Below, piece by piece: positions 11,440-22,640 of a stretch of 64,000 nucleotides of DNA. Source of the DNA: Apoda limacodes. Taxonomy: Eukaryota > Arthropoda > Insecta > Lepidoptera > Limacodidae. Every line of letters begins with the position of its first letter. The stretch's first letter is position 1. The notes under the pieces were generated by a model that saw only the letters and a list, made by a program, of their open reading frames with translations, was not told where the DNA came from and searched no databases. A program made the translations under genes and the position numbers. The DNA lies in NCBI GenBank assembly GCA_946406115.1, contig OX291562.1, positions 4,866,001 through 4,930,000 of the forward strand, given 5' to 3'.

Positions 11440-11758
11440 TACCAGCGCCTCCACCCGACCTAAATTTGGTTATCGGCGTGGGATTCTAACGGCAACTTCT
11501 TGATTATATACTAATGAAGTTTGTTATAGTAAGCTATAACTGCAGCTATAGTTCATTCATTACTAGGAATTTGGTTATAGTTTTTCCTGCGGGAACTTTA
11601 GAATTTTCCGGAATAAAAAGCCTATGTCTTATTCCAGGAAATAACCTATATGAGTGCCAAATTTCATCCTGACCCGTCCGGTGATTGAGGAGTGAGTGAG
11701 TGACAAACATGCAAACATCTAATCTTTTGCATTTATATTATTAGTGGGATGGGATAGG
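11440..11758 (+). repeat. Interspersed repeat, family ending in TATAATATTAGTATGG
   Basis: Blocks in order: ACCCGACCTAAATTTGGTTATCGGCGTGGG, CTTGATTATA, TATAGTTATTCCCGCGGGAA type, GGATAAAAAGCCTATGTC, CCAAATTTCATC, and a terminal TTATATTATTAGTGGG. Copies at 11772, 32510, 33195 and (reverse) 48935. Confidence 0.8.
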
Positions 11759-11771
11759 ATAATATAAATAA

Positions 11772-12058
11772 TATATGCCAGCGGCTCTACCCGCCATATA
11801 ATTAGTTACCGGCGTGGAATTCTTACGTCAACTCCTTAATAATACTAATGAAGTTTGCTATTAGCATTCTATAGAGCTCGGTTATAGTTATTTCCGTGGG
11901 AACTTTTAAATTTTCTCGAGATAAAAACAATTTTATGTCCTTTTCCGGTACTCAAACTATCTCCATACCAAATTTCATCTAAATCGTTCAGCGGTTTAAG
12001 CGTGAAGAGGTAACAGGCAGACAGACATAATTATGTTCGCATTTATAATGTTAGTATG
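11772..12058 (+). repeat. Second tandem copy of the TATAATATTAGTATGG-ending repeat
   Basis: Same block order as 11440-11758 and better preserved at the end (GTTCAGCGGTTTAAGCGTGAAG, then AATGTTAGTATGGAT). Two copies lie head to tail. Confidence 0.82.
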
Positions 12059-12109
12059 GATTTGTTGTTTTCTGACTGTACCAAATTCAAAAAATAACAA
12101 TTTTTGATA

Positions 12110-12490
12110 TTTTATACATGTGAAGAGTGTTAAAAAAAACGGGTTGCACTCCGAGAGTGCCGGCAGAAGTGAAAACATACAACCTGGATATAACATTTTA
12201 TCAGGTGTAATCCGCACTTTCATCTTTTCATCAACATAATTTTCTCTTACTTTTTATTAGAGTTTAACTTTTTTACCCATCACAAAAAAAGTGCACAACG
12301 CGTTAAAGTGAAAACCACTTCAAAATTATAATAGGCGTGGCATTATGGTTTCCGTCTTACGTCTCACGAATTTTCGACCAGCCTGCGCGAGTTTATCATT
12401 TTTTACCCATCACAAAAAAAGTGCACAGCGCCACTAAAGAAGTTTTCATTTCAAAAATGACAAAAAAACTGAAAGAATATATATTTTAGC
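12110..12490 (+). repeat. Interspersed repeat with GGGTTGCACTCC and GTGATGGG blocks
   Basis: CGGGTTGCACTCCGAGAGTGC, ACATACAACCTGGATATAAC, and two copies of ACCCATCACAAAAAAAGTGCAC about 135 bp apart. The same blocks are seen reversed at 48360-48870 and 49810-49885 inside the NSD gene. Confidence 0.75.
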
Positions 12491-13551
12491 GTTGACCCTT
12501 AATCGTTAAGTGGTTGAAGGACTGTGACAGTCAGATTCCGAGGTTTCATTAAAAGTTCTATTTGGAACAGAGACAATTAATTTCATAAAAACATGAATGG
12601 GCTCTTAACAATAAAAAATATGACAGTTGCAAAACATATATTAAAATAACCATAAAAAATATTTCCTTAAAATGAGTGAAAATTAAAACTAAGTGCCCAT
12701 TTAGGCGCTGTAAAATTAACGCACAAAACCAATTAAATCTTACGCAATTAGTGAGAAAAAGATAGCATTACATAACTCGAATTTCGTGGATTTCCTTATA
12801 TTAGTAAGCATGTATCTACACTTTGTTACTTGGCGGAGGAATGGGGAAAAAATCATTTAATCTCTATGAAATCCGTTTATCAGACTTTGAAACTTTTCGA
12901 CGTCGAAATTGTAATTTAGCAGTAAGTAGTAGGTGATCCCCAAAAACCAGATCTTCTTCTTATTTTAAGAAATAGTAGGTGACATCAAAATTAAAAAAGC
13001 AAGCTCTTAATATATGTACATAAAATCTTTTTTTTGATACCTACAAAATTATTTTTATAAACTTTTTAACTGTCACCGATTTTCTAAAAAAGGTGCTAGT
13101 GTGACGGCGACAGCCAACTCGTAAGTTTTGCAACAAATCAATTAAACGTCGTTTATAAAAAACTGCGATAGTTATCAAAAAACTGGTTTGAGCATATTAA
13201 GGTATTAAGGTATTGTGATTGCCTATCATTAATTTTTGAAAAAAATCGTGAAAAATTTTTTGTTCTAAAGATTCAACAAAAAATTTACACGAAACAAGGT
13301 TTTTAAAAAAATAAATAACATACAAACTGCGATCTAGTTCGTCAAACATGATCAATTTGACATATACGGACCCTTAAAACAAAAATAGGACACATAGCTT
13401 TTTGTTGTAAGTAGATAGTCAATTGAGTATAGAACCACAACCTAGACATTTCTTTTATTCATCAATGGCGGATCTAGGGCTACTTTCCAGAGGGGGCCTG
13501 GCCCCTGAGATGTGTTGTCCGATAAAGCCATGTTAACGCCCAATGTAGTGA
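12491..13551. other. No recognised feature
   Basis: About 1 kb of AT-rich DNA with no coding similarity or repeat copy that I can identify. Confidence 0.4.
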
Positions 13552-14345
13552 TTTTTTTTTAATACCACGAAGTTGGCAAACAAGCCAACGGTCTGCCTGA
13601 TGGTAAGAGGTAACTGCAGCCTATGGACGTTGAAACACCAAGGGTGTCACTCGCGCGTTGCCGACCTTTTGAATATATCTTATTGTATTCCTTTGAGAAA
13701 ATCTTGGCAGGGAGCTCATTCCACAACTTAAGCGTTCGCGGGAGGAAGTTTCTCTGAAACCGCACTGTACGCGACCACTTAGATTCTAAGGTGTAAGGAT
13801 GAATTCCTTGCCGATGGCGAGTGGTGCGATGCTAGAAAGTAGCCGTGGGCATAATTTTGAACAATTCTCTAGAACACATCACATTATACAAGCGTGTGTG
13901 TAGAACACACACAGGGATGCAAAATCTCTTCTCAGACTAAAGAGTTCGATACGGCTTATGAGTTTAAGATCGTCGACGATTCTTTTAGCCCGTCGTCGCA
14001 CTAAGTCAAAAGGGCCAGGTACTATCCTGGTGCACCCGCCCAGAGAAGGCAGCAGTACTCCATATAGACGTTCGACATGTAAAGCAGCAACCTTAGCTCC
14101 GAGGCGAAGTACTGCTTTGCACTGTTGAGTGCCGCAAGTTTTTTTTACGTCAGCTTCACCTTGTCTTGGTAAAAAGTTAAATCAGTCCAAGTTTTTAGAT
14201 CCACAGTCTTGGTTCTCCGCGCTTTTCCTTCACAACGGAACGAGGTATGATGGCACAGCCCGTGTAATAAGCGTGTCCAGTACTGTCATCTACATAGCAA
14301 TGTATGTTGTTGATGGACAACATGTCATTGATATGAAGTAGAAAC
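13552..14345 (-). mobile_element. CR1-like LINE fragment with 3' tail
   Basis: On the minus strand, 13765 downward encodes MRFQRNFLPRTLKLWNELPA, the C-terminal motif of CR1/L2-type LINE proteins, followed by the GGCAAACAAG tail ending at the T-run 13552-13560. Upstream, 14345-13780 corresponds to reverse transcriptase sequence and matches 38290-39070 block by block (for example the ATGTAT..TTGATGGACAACA segment near 14300). Frame breaks prevent a continuous reading. It is a truncated dead copy. Confidence 0.75.
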
Positions 14346-14359
14346 CTACGCCGTTTCTA

Positions 14360-14640
14360 CTGTCCTATCTTAGGCTGAGGCCTGAAGGCTGAGAGATGAG
14401 GCCTAAGAGCTGAGGTCTGAGGCCTGAGAGCTGAGGTCTGAGGCCTGAGAGCTGATGTCTGAGCTGAACTGAGATATGTCTATCTCGTATATCCTATCTC
14501 GTATGTCCTATCTTAGGCTAAGGCCTGAAGGCTGAGAGCTGAAAGATAAAGCCTGAGAGATGAGGGCTGAGACCTGAGAGAAGAGGCCTTAAATAAAAAT
14601 ATCTCTTACGTCCTATCTTATTCTGAGGCCTGAAGTCGTT
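14360..14640. repeat. Minisatellite of GAGGCCTGAGAGCT-type units
   Basis: Degenerate units of about 14 bp (GAGGCCTGAGAGCT, GAGGTCTGAGG) are arranged within longer repeats that each start with CCTATCTTAGGCTGAGG (near 14365 and 14508, with a weaker one near 14607). The array directly follows the LINE fragment. Confidence 0.9.
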
Positions 14641-14934
14641 TGCTAATATTCAATGACGCATGTATCAGACGGATAATTATTAAAATTTTCGTTACAGATT
14701 GAATCTTATTATTTCTGTGACTTCAGAAGAAACTAAACTAAATGGAATGTATTATGAAGATAATAATAGGTTTGAAGATTTCTTGGTTTTAGATATGATT
14801 GAAATTATTTTTGTGACTTGTTTAGGTGTTCAGCTTAGAATTTCGTATCGGTAACCAATCATCCTGGGGAGGGCACCAGATTATTCTGGGGTGGGCACGG
14901 CCCACTCGCCCCTTATATACGCCTATGTCATTCA

Positions 14935-15180
14935 TACAGTCCGCCATAGAAGAAGTCCAGACATAGCAATCGTGAAATAAGGTGCGCGGCGATACGGGGG
15001 CGAGCGCACCTGACTATCCTATGTCGTCACTATGGCTAGTCGAGTGCTGTCCAACCGTATCCATATACATTTTGTCGCGACGTTATGACTGTCTAGACGT
15101 TGTCGGATCTACAAAGTTTATGACTGATTATATAATTAAAATAAATGTTTCAGCTGTGACAGGACCGTAAATTTTAAGCA
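14935..15180 (+). repeat. Interspersed repeat shared with 45100-45350
   Basis: GTGCGCGGCGATACGGGGGCGAGCGCACC, then CCTATGTCGTCAC, CGTTATGACTGTCTAGACG and ATGTTTCAGCTGTGACAGGA. The second half recurs at 45220-45355. It contains a 62-codon open frame that does not look like a protein. Confidence 0.7.
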
Positions 15181-15445
15181 GTAATTTTCTTTTTTAATTG
15201 TGTAGGAAGATTGGCCGTGAATGCAAAACTAGGTTATTGGAGTCCCAGTGCTGAGTTTTGGCCGCCATCTTGAATTAGGGTGTATTCAGCTTTTCAAGTA
15301 CATTGCGAAAACTAAGACTATGTCTAAACTAATTCCTATAAAAATTGTCCAAAGACATTAAAGATACGGTAGAAAAGTGTTTTTTTTTACAAGAATGTCT
15401 TTAGGCGTTTTTCAAAATAAGAAGATCTTGTTACGTTTAAATATA
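15181..15445. other. No recognised feature
   Basis: No coding similarity or repeat copy recognised. Confidence 0.35.
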
Positions 15446-15449
15446 TTTT

Positions 15450-15800
15450 TATGTGACTAGACCCGGCGAAGTTTGTTTCTTTTTTTTAGACTAACTAACT
15501 AACTAATACAGAAACCTTCCCTGACGTGTGCACAAAGATTTACCAAATTTTCAATCCAATCGGTTTACCCATACCCAGAAACCTTACCAATGTGTGCACA
15601 ACTACGTACAAAAGTTTCATTACAATCGGTTTGCCCTCGAGCGCGAGTCTGATTCGCACTTGACCCTTTTTTCTTAGATATAAACCTTGCTCTAACAAAA
15701 AAAAACAGAACAAAAAAAGAATTATTCAAATCGGTCAGTCCGTTCTCGAGTTTTTGTGAAACTACGAAAATCTGGCTTTTACAACAGCAGAAGCTTCTGT
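15450..15800 (+). repeat. Interspersed repeat with duplicated CAATCGGTTT blocks
   Basis: Starts at GACTAGACCCGGCGAAGTTTG. Two copies of CAGAAACCTT..GTGTGCACAA..CAATCGGTTT lie about 60-65 bp apart, followed by a GCGCGAGTCTGATTCGCACTTG block of the kind seen at the end of the GGGTTCCGTAC family. Confidence 0.55.
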
Positions 15801-15999
15801 GGAATTAAAGAAATAACTTATTGCAAATGGGGTCTAAAAATAACTTGTTTATTTTTCTTTTTCACGTATCTTCTAAATTCTATAATTGGTGTAATTTATT
15901 AAACCTAAGATGTCATGTTACCTACATATACTATCATACACTACATATATAATAACAATTAAAATAAATAAATAACTAAACTATTAACAAAAGCCCTGG

Positions 16000-16075
16000 C
16001 TTTTTTTCCTATGTGACCCGATCCTTGAGTCCTTGCAGTGGAAAGCTGGCTAAGTAAGACGCTGGAACGGAACGG
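16000..16075 (-). mobile_element. 76-bp retroposed insert with 22-bp target-site duplication
   Basis: AAACTATTAACAAAAGCCCTGG occurs at 15978-15999 and again at 16076-16097, flanking a 76-bp insert that begins with a T-run (a minus-strand poly(A) tail). The insert, read on the minus strand, starts CCGTTCCGTTCCAGCG and is related to 50988-51055. Confidence 0.85.
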
Positions 16076-16099
16076 AAACTATTAACAAAAGCCCTGGAT

Positions 16100-17070
16100 G
16101 TTGCTGCCAGGTGATAAACTGACCAGAAGACTGGCAGTGTTTATACATTAAATTAAATTATTAAAAATATAATTAAAATATTGTAGCCTACAAAAATGGA
16201 TCTGAAATGTGGAACGTATTTTATTGTACAGGTATTATTGAGGACGCCCCTGGGAGATTGCATTACCAGCTGAAAGGGATGGTTCATTAGTGGGCCAGGT
16301 AACAGTTATACGTGTTGGTATGTCAAAGTGACGCAGAGTTTTTGTACTCTGTTCTGTTACTAAATCAGAAACGACATGACCAGGCATATTAAAATTAATA
16401 TTGCAGCTAAAATATTTTATTAAAAACAGAAAAAAATACACTAACTGATAGGGATGCCATAAGCAAAGGTCTATCTTTTGTCCTGGTATTTATTTTTTCG
16501 TAGGTGTGTGGCCTGCCGATTTCCATTTAAGTGTAAAAGCATGTCAGTGTATCTATAAGTTTTGTTTTATTATGTATGTCTTCATCTCTTCTCTATTCTT
16601 TTTAGTATCAAGATACTTCTTTCCACTGAGTGCTAGCACAGCTAGCAGGACAGGATTTTGTTTTTAATTTTCTTGGGAAATACCTATGTTTGGTTGGCAT
16701 ATGTTAGACAAGGTAGGATATTAAAGTTCATAATAATTTTCATGAGCTTTAGACCAAAGTTACTTTTCAGAATTTCTTTGTGTGCCCACTTTTTTTTCCA
16801 GGCTATATTTATTACTATATTCATTAAATACCTACACATATTCATGAATGTATTAGTAAATAGGTAATGGTATTATTTTTTTGCTAGTATTCATTTGTAA
16901 AATATTTAACTTAATTATAATTAATTAACTAAATTCAACAGAATTAGGGCTCTAAACTAGCTTTCTGAAGTACTGTGCTGTTTCAGAGGTGCTTCCTCCA
17001 GGTTGCGGTATGAGCAACCGAGTTTTTCTCTAGTAATTACAATATGGGGTTATTCAAAAAGGAAATGATT
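16100..17070. other. No recognised feature
   Basis: A 68-codon minus-strand open frame at 16235-16441 contains MPGHVVSDLVTEQSTK and does not look random, but I cannot place it in any family. The rest is AT-rich. Confidence 0.3.
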
Positions 17071-17074
17071 GGAG

Positions 17075-17150
17075 TTTGAAAGGGTCAACAACGCGCGAGT
17101 AACGCCCGCTGTCCGTGGTTTTAAAGTGTTCATAGACTACGATTTGGCTA
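17075..17150 (+). repeat. CR1-like LINE 3' tail fragment
   Basis: GGGTCAACAACGCGCGAGTAACGCC and CATAGACTACG match the tail at 3283, same orientation, truncated. Confidence 0.55.
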
Positions 17151-17457
17151 TAAAATACAATTTAATTTATATTGATAACTGATATGTGCCATATCGGTGA
17201 TTATGCCAATGGTCACTATTGACCTTACACCGTTAAGTGACAGTGAAAGTTTTTTGCACGTCTAAAACCAAAAGAAGGAAGAAAAAAATTAGAAAGAAGA
17301 CGCTGGAGTTGCACCGACTATATTCCATTTGCGAAGCATTTTGCAATTTTCTTTCTAAAAATAAGGCTGAGAATAATTATTGTACAATATTATTTTATTA
17401 ATTATAATAAAGTTATGATATAATATACAAAAATATGGTATAATTGAAATATAATTT

Positions 17458-17830
17458 ATTATCGGCGTAGGTTCTTACGGCAACTCCTAAATTATAGGAA
17501 AAAACAAACAATCAAATCTTTTCTCTTTAATGGCATAATACATTAGTCTCTTTGAAACCATGGAAATACCCATTTAAAATTTCAACCCAATCGGTTCAGC
17601 CGTTTAGAAGTTATGTGAAAAAGATAAGTACGGAGTGACAATTCTTACTTCCCGTTTTCCCGTAGGAATAAAGCATTTACCTGCGGTAAAAGTAGCCTAT
17701 GTTCCTCAGGGATAATGTCGGCTTCGAATGGTAAAATATTTTTTCATATCGGTCTAGTAGTTTCGGAGCCTATTCAATACAAACAAACAAACAAATTTAT
17801 CCTCTTTATAACATTAGAATACATAGATTT
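17458..17830 (+). repeat. Mosaic interspersed repeat
   Basis: Begins with TTATCGGCGTAGGTTCTTACGGC as in 11440-11758, then switches to CAACCCAATCGGTTCAGCCG and GGATAATGTCGGCTTCG blocks of other short lepidopteran repeats. Confidence 0.5.
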
Positions 17831-18555
17831 CTTAATATATCTAATAATGTCAAATAAATAGTGGTCAAAGCTATGTGTGATGTAGTATAAATAGTAGTGA
17901 AATATCACTAATCCTATTACTAGAGTTAACTAATTTTCGTCGTCAAATGTTTAAGTTATTATTTATTTATTTAAAAAACCTTCCAAGTTAGGGTCCAGTA
18001 GCATGAGAATTATTACGGAATACTGAAAAGGTATTAACTGATTTTGTTCGAAATATTTGTCGGGAGTGTAAAAAATATTTTTTCCCTCAGTTTAATGTAT
18101 GGAAATCAAACCTTAATGTTTTTATCCTAATTTCGTAACAAAATTGTTTGCTGGGTCACAAAAAACACGGCAAAGTTGTGTAAGATTCGATGCAAATACG
18201 GAGAAAATATCAGACTGTAACATACGGACGGATGGACGAACAACTTTTTCACTGCAGCTTAGCATATACATAAGTATAACATTTTTAGTAAGTAAGTAAG
18301 TGTGACGCGTTTGACCTTTTGCAATACTCATAACAAGCGCGACCAATCAAAACTAACAAGAAAACTTTCTCAGCTGAAAGGTTGGTAATGAATTCTATTG
18401 CTAACGTTTTCTTATATATTTCTTCCTAGTCTTAGCAAAACAATTGATAAAGAAGAAATATCTAAAAAAAAATGTCATGTATAGTTTTTTGTCACTTATG
18501 GCGCGGTCAGACTGAGAGATACAAACTGTAAGCTAAAAGATATTTCGAATTGCCA
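17831..18555. other. No recognised feature
   Basis: AT-rich; a short TAAG run near 18286-18300. No coding similarity. Confidence 0.35.
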
Positions 18556-18557
18556 TT

Positions 18558-18730
18558 TGATACCACTAAAGTGGCAAACAAGCTTCAGTCCGCCTGATGG
18601 TAAGCGGTCACCGTAGCTTATGGACGCTTGTAATACCAGGGGTATTACTCGCATATTGCCGATCCTACAAAAGTCTAATAACTTCTTTCTTGAAAAACCC
18701 CATACTGTAGTTCTTAGAGAAGAAATAACC
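18558..18730 (-). repeat. CR1-like LINE 3' tail fragment
   Basis: GATACCACTAAAGTGGCAAAC, CCGCCTGATGGTAAGCGGTC, CTTATGGACGC and the ATTACTCGC..TTGCCGATCC block match 13552-13690 in the same orientation. Confidence 0.78.
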
Positions 18731-18927
18731 ATACAGTAGCTCAGTAGTTTTTAGTTCCCACTGCAAACTGTTGAAATTTCAGCTCAGCTTGTAAAACTAG
18801 TGCAGCTGTTGAGCCAGGAGTTACTCGCTCTCAGATATTATGCCGGTCGTACTCATAGCTAAGCTATTAAATAGAAGATAGTTAACTAGTAAAGCGATGT
18901 AAGTTTTTTTAAAAAAGCTATCTTAAT

Positions 18928-19533
18928 AAAAGTGGCTGTTTTTAGCAGAAATGCCAACTACAATTATTGAAATTTAAAAAACTTTTAATTTGAAAATGGC
19001 GGTTGCTGTTTATTTTGGTTTTTTTAATGTGATTGCATTTTTTGCATTGCACAAAAAAACGAATAACGGCAGTGAATTTTAAAACAACAAATTATTGGTA
19101 AATACATACTTAATTGTGTTATTACACAGAAAAAGCCGTAACAATGATTATACTTGTCACATATAGTACTATAAAAGTTATAAATCAAACAAAAAAAAAT
19201 TAACAGTCAACTAAAAGATTGTAATAGTTAGATTGTTTTTAAAATTATCAAGTTTACAATGCATATTTTAATTTGTTTTTCTCAAATTCATGTTTACAAT
19301 ACATATTTTAACTATAATATGTGACAACTATAATCATTGTTACGGCTTTTTTCTGTATAATAACTCAATTAAATATGTATTTAGCAATAATTTGTTGTTT
19401 TAAAACTCTCTGCCGTTATTCGTTAACAACCACATTAAATAAACCAAAATAAAAAACAACCGCCATTTTGAAATCAAAAGTTATATAAATTTGAATTACA
19501 ATTATTCAATAACGGCTAAAAACGGCCACTTTT
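18928..19533. mobile_element. Palindromic (foldback) non-autonomous element
   Basis: The outer 19 bp AAAAGTGGCTGTTTTTAGC at 18928 returns as an imperfect inverted copy at 19515-19533. Matching arms extend about 230 bp inward, including the GCCGTAACAATGATTATA block and its inverse near 19337-19350. No open frame. Built like a MITE; no target-site duplication was identified. Confidence 0.85.
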
Positions 19534-20767
19534 AGCAGAGACTCGAGCTTAACGACTTCTGTCGTATTATGACAACACAGCCAAGAAAGCCTGTCAAACG
19601 CGCCTTCCGTAGCACCAAGGAGCTCAGCACAATGCCAGCACGCCCATCTAGATACTGACAACTCCCGATATTGCTTAACTTCTCTTATTATTTCAGATAG
19701 ACGAATGCCACAAGGTACCGAGCTCCACCTGTGCAGATAAATATTACTTTATTTTAATAGTTTAGTATGTAGAGGTACCTTTAAATATTGCTTTAAAGAT
19801 AATATATCGTATTTCCATAAATACCTATAAAACAGGGACGATAAAATACCTGTAAAGGTCCCTGGTAGATGGGAGGGGAGATTGTCAGCTCTCGTTAAAT
19901 GGCTCGATTATTCTCTGGTTAAGTTACGATAAAGGTTATCGTACGAATAATATATCGATAATATGTTTTATATTCGTCGACAACTTCGAGAGTTGCGTTC
20001 CCAACAACAACCAGTATATAGGCGCGACATGGACATTGAAAATTACGTTAGTTTTATCCATATTCATTAATATTTTAAAAAGTAGCTATAGTAGTAAACT
20101 TTTACTTTTACGAACACTGTATACCCGTTATGATATTTTTCATCCCATCTATTCGAAAAACGTTGATTGGTTCGCCATTAGGCAGGAGCAAAGTGCATGT
20201 TACTCCTGAAGCGGGTAGTTATGAATTTTGATCAATTTCAGTCAGTCAGTCAGTCAGTCAGTCCAGTTGGCCTAACCTGTATCAGCTTGTTTAAAAAAAT
20301 AGGAGCAAGAAAGTCGGAACAACGGCACTCTATAGCTGAAGCACTGTTTCCTAACTAATATATTTATTTCGTGCATTGACCTTTTAGCCTGTGTTCAGAG
20401 GTCAAAAACATTTTTGGTAAAGTATTGATTTATAAAATATTGCAAACTTGTCGTGAAAGAGATTAAAATTGAAATACTGAAGTTCCCAGTAACGGGTATT
20501 GTATAAGATATTTTGTAATATTTGATTAGTGACTGTTTGTTTCTATAAATATATAAATAAAAAAGTATTGTCAACCGTCAAATAATTAGGTATGTAGATT
20601 GACATGCGTTTTCTTATATAATTTAATAATTTAGGTCCAGACCGAATGGTAGATTCTCTTGATTAATTCTGAAAGCTACGGCCTTACAGTTTTCTAAGGG
20701 CAGATCTACGGTTGAAGTTTTGCTGGGGTAGATCCATGTTTTTGTATTTCTTGGTGTATTAGGTGCT
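19534..20767. other. No recognised feature
   Basis: Contains a (CAGT)n microsatellite near 20247-20265; otherwise nothing that I recognise. Confidence 0.35.
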
Positions 20768-21845
20768 ATTATTTTTTTTTTCTTACTACTGTCTACTGTT
20801 GTTAGCCGCAGATGGCCTTTACAACTACACGCGGACTAACTTTTGCTGCGGTGCTGCTTGCACTCTTAAGCGAAAAGTCCTGGACACAAACCTCGGCTTG
20901 GGCAACCGCTCTTAAAAACTAAATTTGTATCTGACTAAAATTTACCGCCGTTTCGGAAAATAGCATAGGCGTTCTGAAGAGAAGAAACGGCAAGAAACTC
21001 TTCAGCCCTCGCCTATTATTATTTAAATCTAACTAGTCGAAGCGCCCGGGTATATTAGTGAACCTAGTATACCCGCGCGCTCGAGTGTGTGTATGTGTGT
21101 TAAAACTGAACTGTCTAGTGTTCCGTCGCCGCCGGCGGCGACGTATTCTGTATATATTTGTATAATCTGTGTTCGCGGACGCGGGCGCGGAAGGCGCTTG
21201 AGCTCTGAGCCTGCTGGTGATCTCATCATCTGAAACTATCAGGACGTGCCTCGGATATCTAAAGGGTCCTAATAGAGGGGCCTATTGGGGGCGTAGTTAC
21301 AAGATTGCCTAATTAGGGGATTGGGGTGGAGGGCTGCCGACTCAAAGTAGCGTTTAGACGCATCTTTGATGAAGGCTTTTATGGTCTGCAGTTCGAAATC
21401 ACTATGGAGATCGTTATTACGCATATAGTACGGGGCGCCGACTGCGCCTCGCATAAAGCGATTTCGAAGAGCGCCACATTGACGTAGAGGGACGAGGTAT
21501 GTCGTTAGTGAACAGAGAATAGAGTAGAGGGGAAATCACGGAACCCTGGGGGCACCTGCACCTATGGGGTGGGGAGACGAATGACTTGGTTCTACGTTAT
21601 AGCGAAAACTACGTTCCCTAAGGAAGTCTCGTAAGATGAGCACGAGACGATCTGGGACACCGAGATTGTACAGCTTGTAAATCAAGCCGTTATGCCGGAC
21701 TTTATCGAAAGCCTTCGCTACATCGAAGAAGAGGGCTCCTGTGCTGAAAGGCTTAGGGGACCTATTAAGACCTTGGAGGATGTGCTCCGTTATGCGTGGG
21801 ATTTGAAGGCTAAACCACGGACGCGAAGCTCTGTCTCCGTTGCGC
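20768..21845 (-). mobile_element. Jockey-type LINE fragment with 3' UTR
   Basis: On the minus strand from about 21790: HITEHILQGLNRSPKPFST, ALFFDVAKAFDKVRHNGLI and YNLGVPDRLV, the first RT motifs around the catalytic aspartate (FDVAKAFD). After a gap and frame change, NNDLHSDFELQTIKAFIKD corresponds to NADLHRDFELPTI of the element at 248-1165. A GC-rich 3' UTR (20780-21240) ends at a T-run near 20771. Internal RT sequence, including YADD, is deleted. Confidence 0.82.
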
Positions 21846-22640
21846 GCGCATAATTATTATTTACCGTCGCGCTCGCACAGATGCATCGACCGCCGTCATC
21901 AGAAAGTTTGAACTTTTGAACCTGTGTATAAATATTAAACATTTTTTTTTGCATATACTCAATTTTTTTAAACAGATAGATTCAATACGTTGTTGCTATA
22001 TTTATTTAACCCTGTATCGGATATTGTGATAAGCTTCTGATTTAGATGGTTCGTAAATGTTAGTAATTAAAACCTAATAAAGGTAGAAAAATGATAAATG
22101 TACTCGAATACCCATAACTTATGCAATATTTTGTATGATAATTATTTTTAAATACTGTTACATTTGGTGGCTGTCAATTAAAACAAATATCTAATTCTTC
22201 TAAAGCTAATTTATTTAAAAATATGAAAACGATAAATGTTTATTATTGCGAAAGGACGACAAAACTCTTACAGAGCATTTATTTCAGCTTTCCATCCCTG
22301 GAGCTGCTATCTGTTTCATGTCTTTATTTATTCAGTTTACCGGCACTCTATTATTCTTAAAGAAATATAGTAATATATATATATATATATATATATTCAT
22401 CGAATAATAATGGTCATAGCTATAGAAACATAGTTTAGGGTATTTGGTTTTTTTTTTTGTAATAATTACCACATATTAACAACAAATCCGTTCAAAGTTA
22501 ATCGATATCTACCGTAAAAGATTGCTGTGATTTTGGTCATAATTGATATGAAAGGATGGAAAAGAAAGGCTGAAGTTAGACAGAAAGTACCCTAAGTATT
22601 GATGATGACAAATTTTACTCAAAAGAAATACTTGTTTTGT
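21846..22640. other. No recognised feature; contains (AT)n
   Basis: An (AT)n microsatellite at about 22373-22396; the remainder is AT-rich without similarity. Confidence 0.45.

Noticed and set aside
11440..12058. Pair of direct repeats as LTRs of a retrotransposon
   Set aside because: They are adjacent copies of a dispersed family with no internal coding region.
14982..15170. 62-codon open frame as a host gene
   Set aside because: It lies in a repeat that recurs at 45100-45355 with different frames, so it is not coding.
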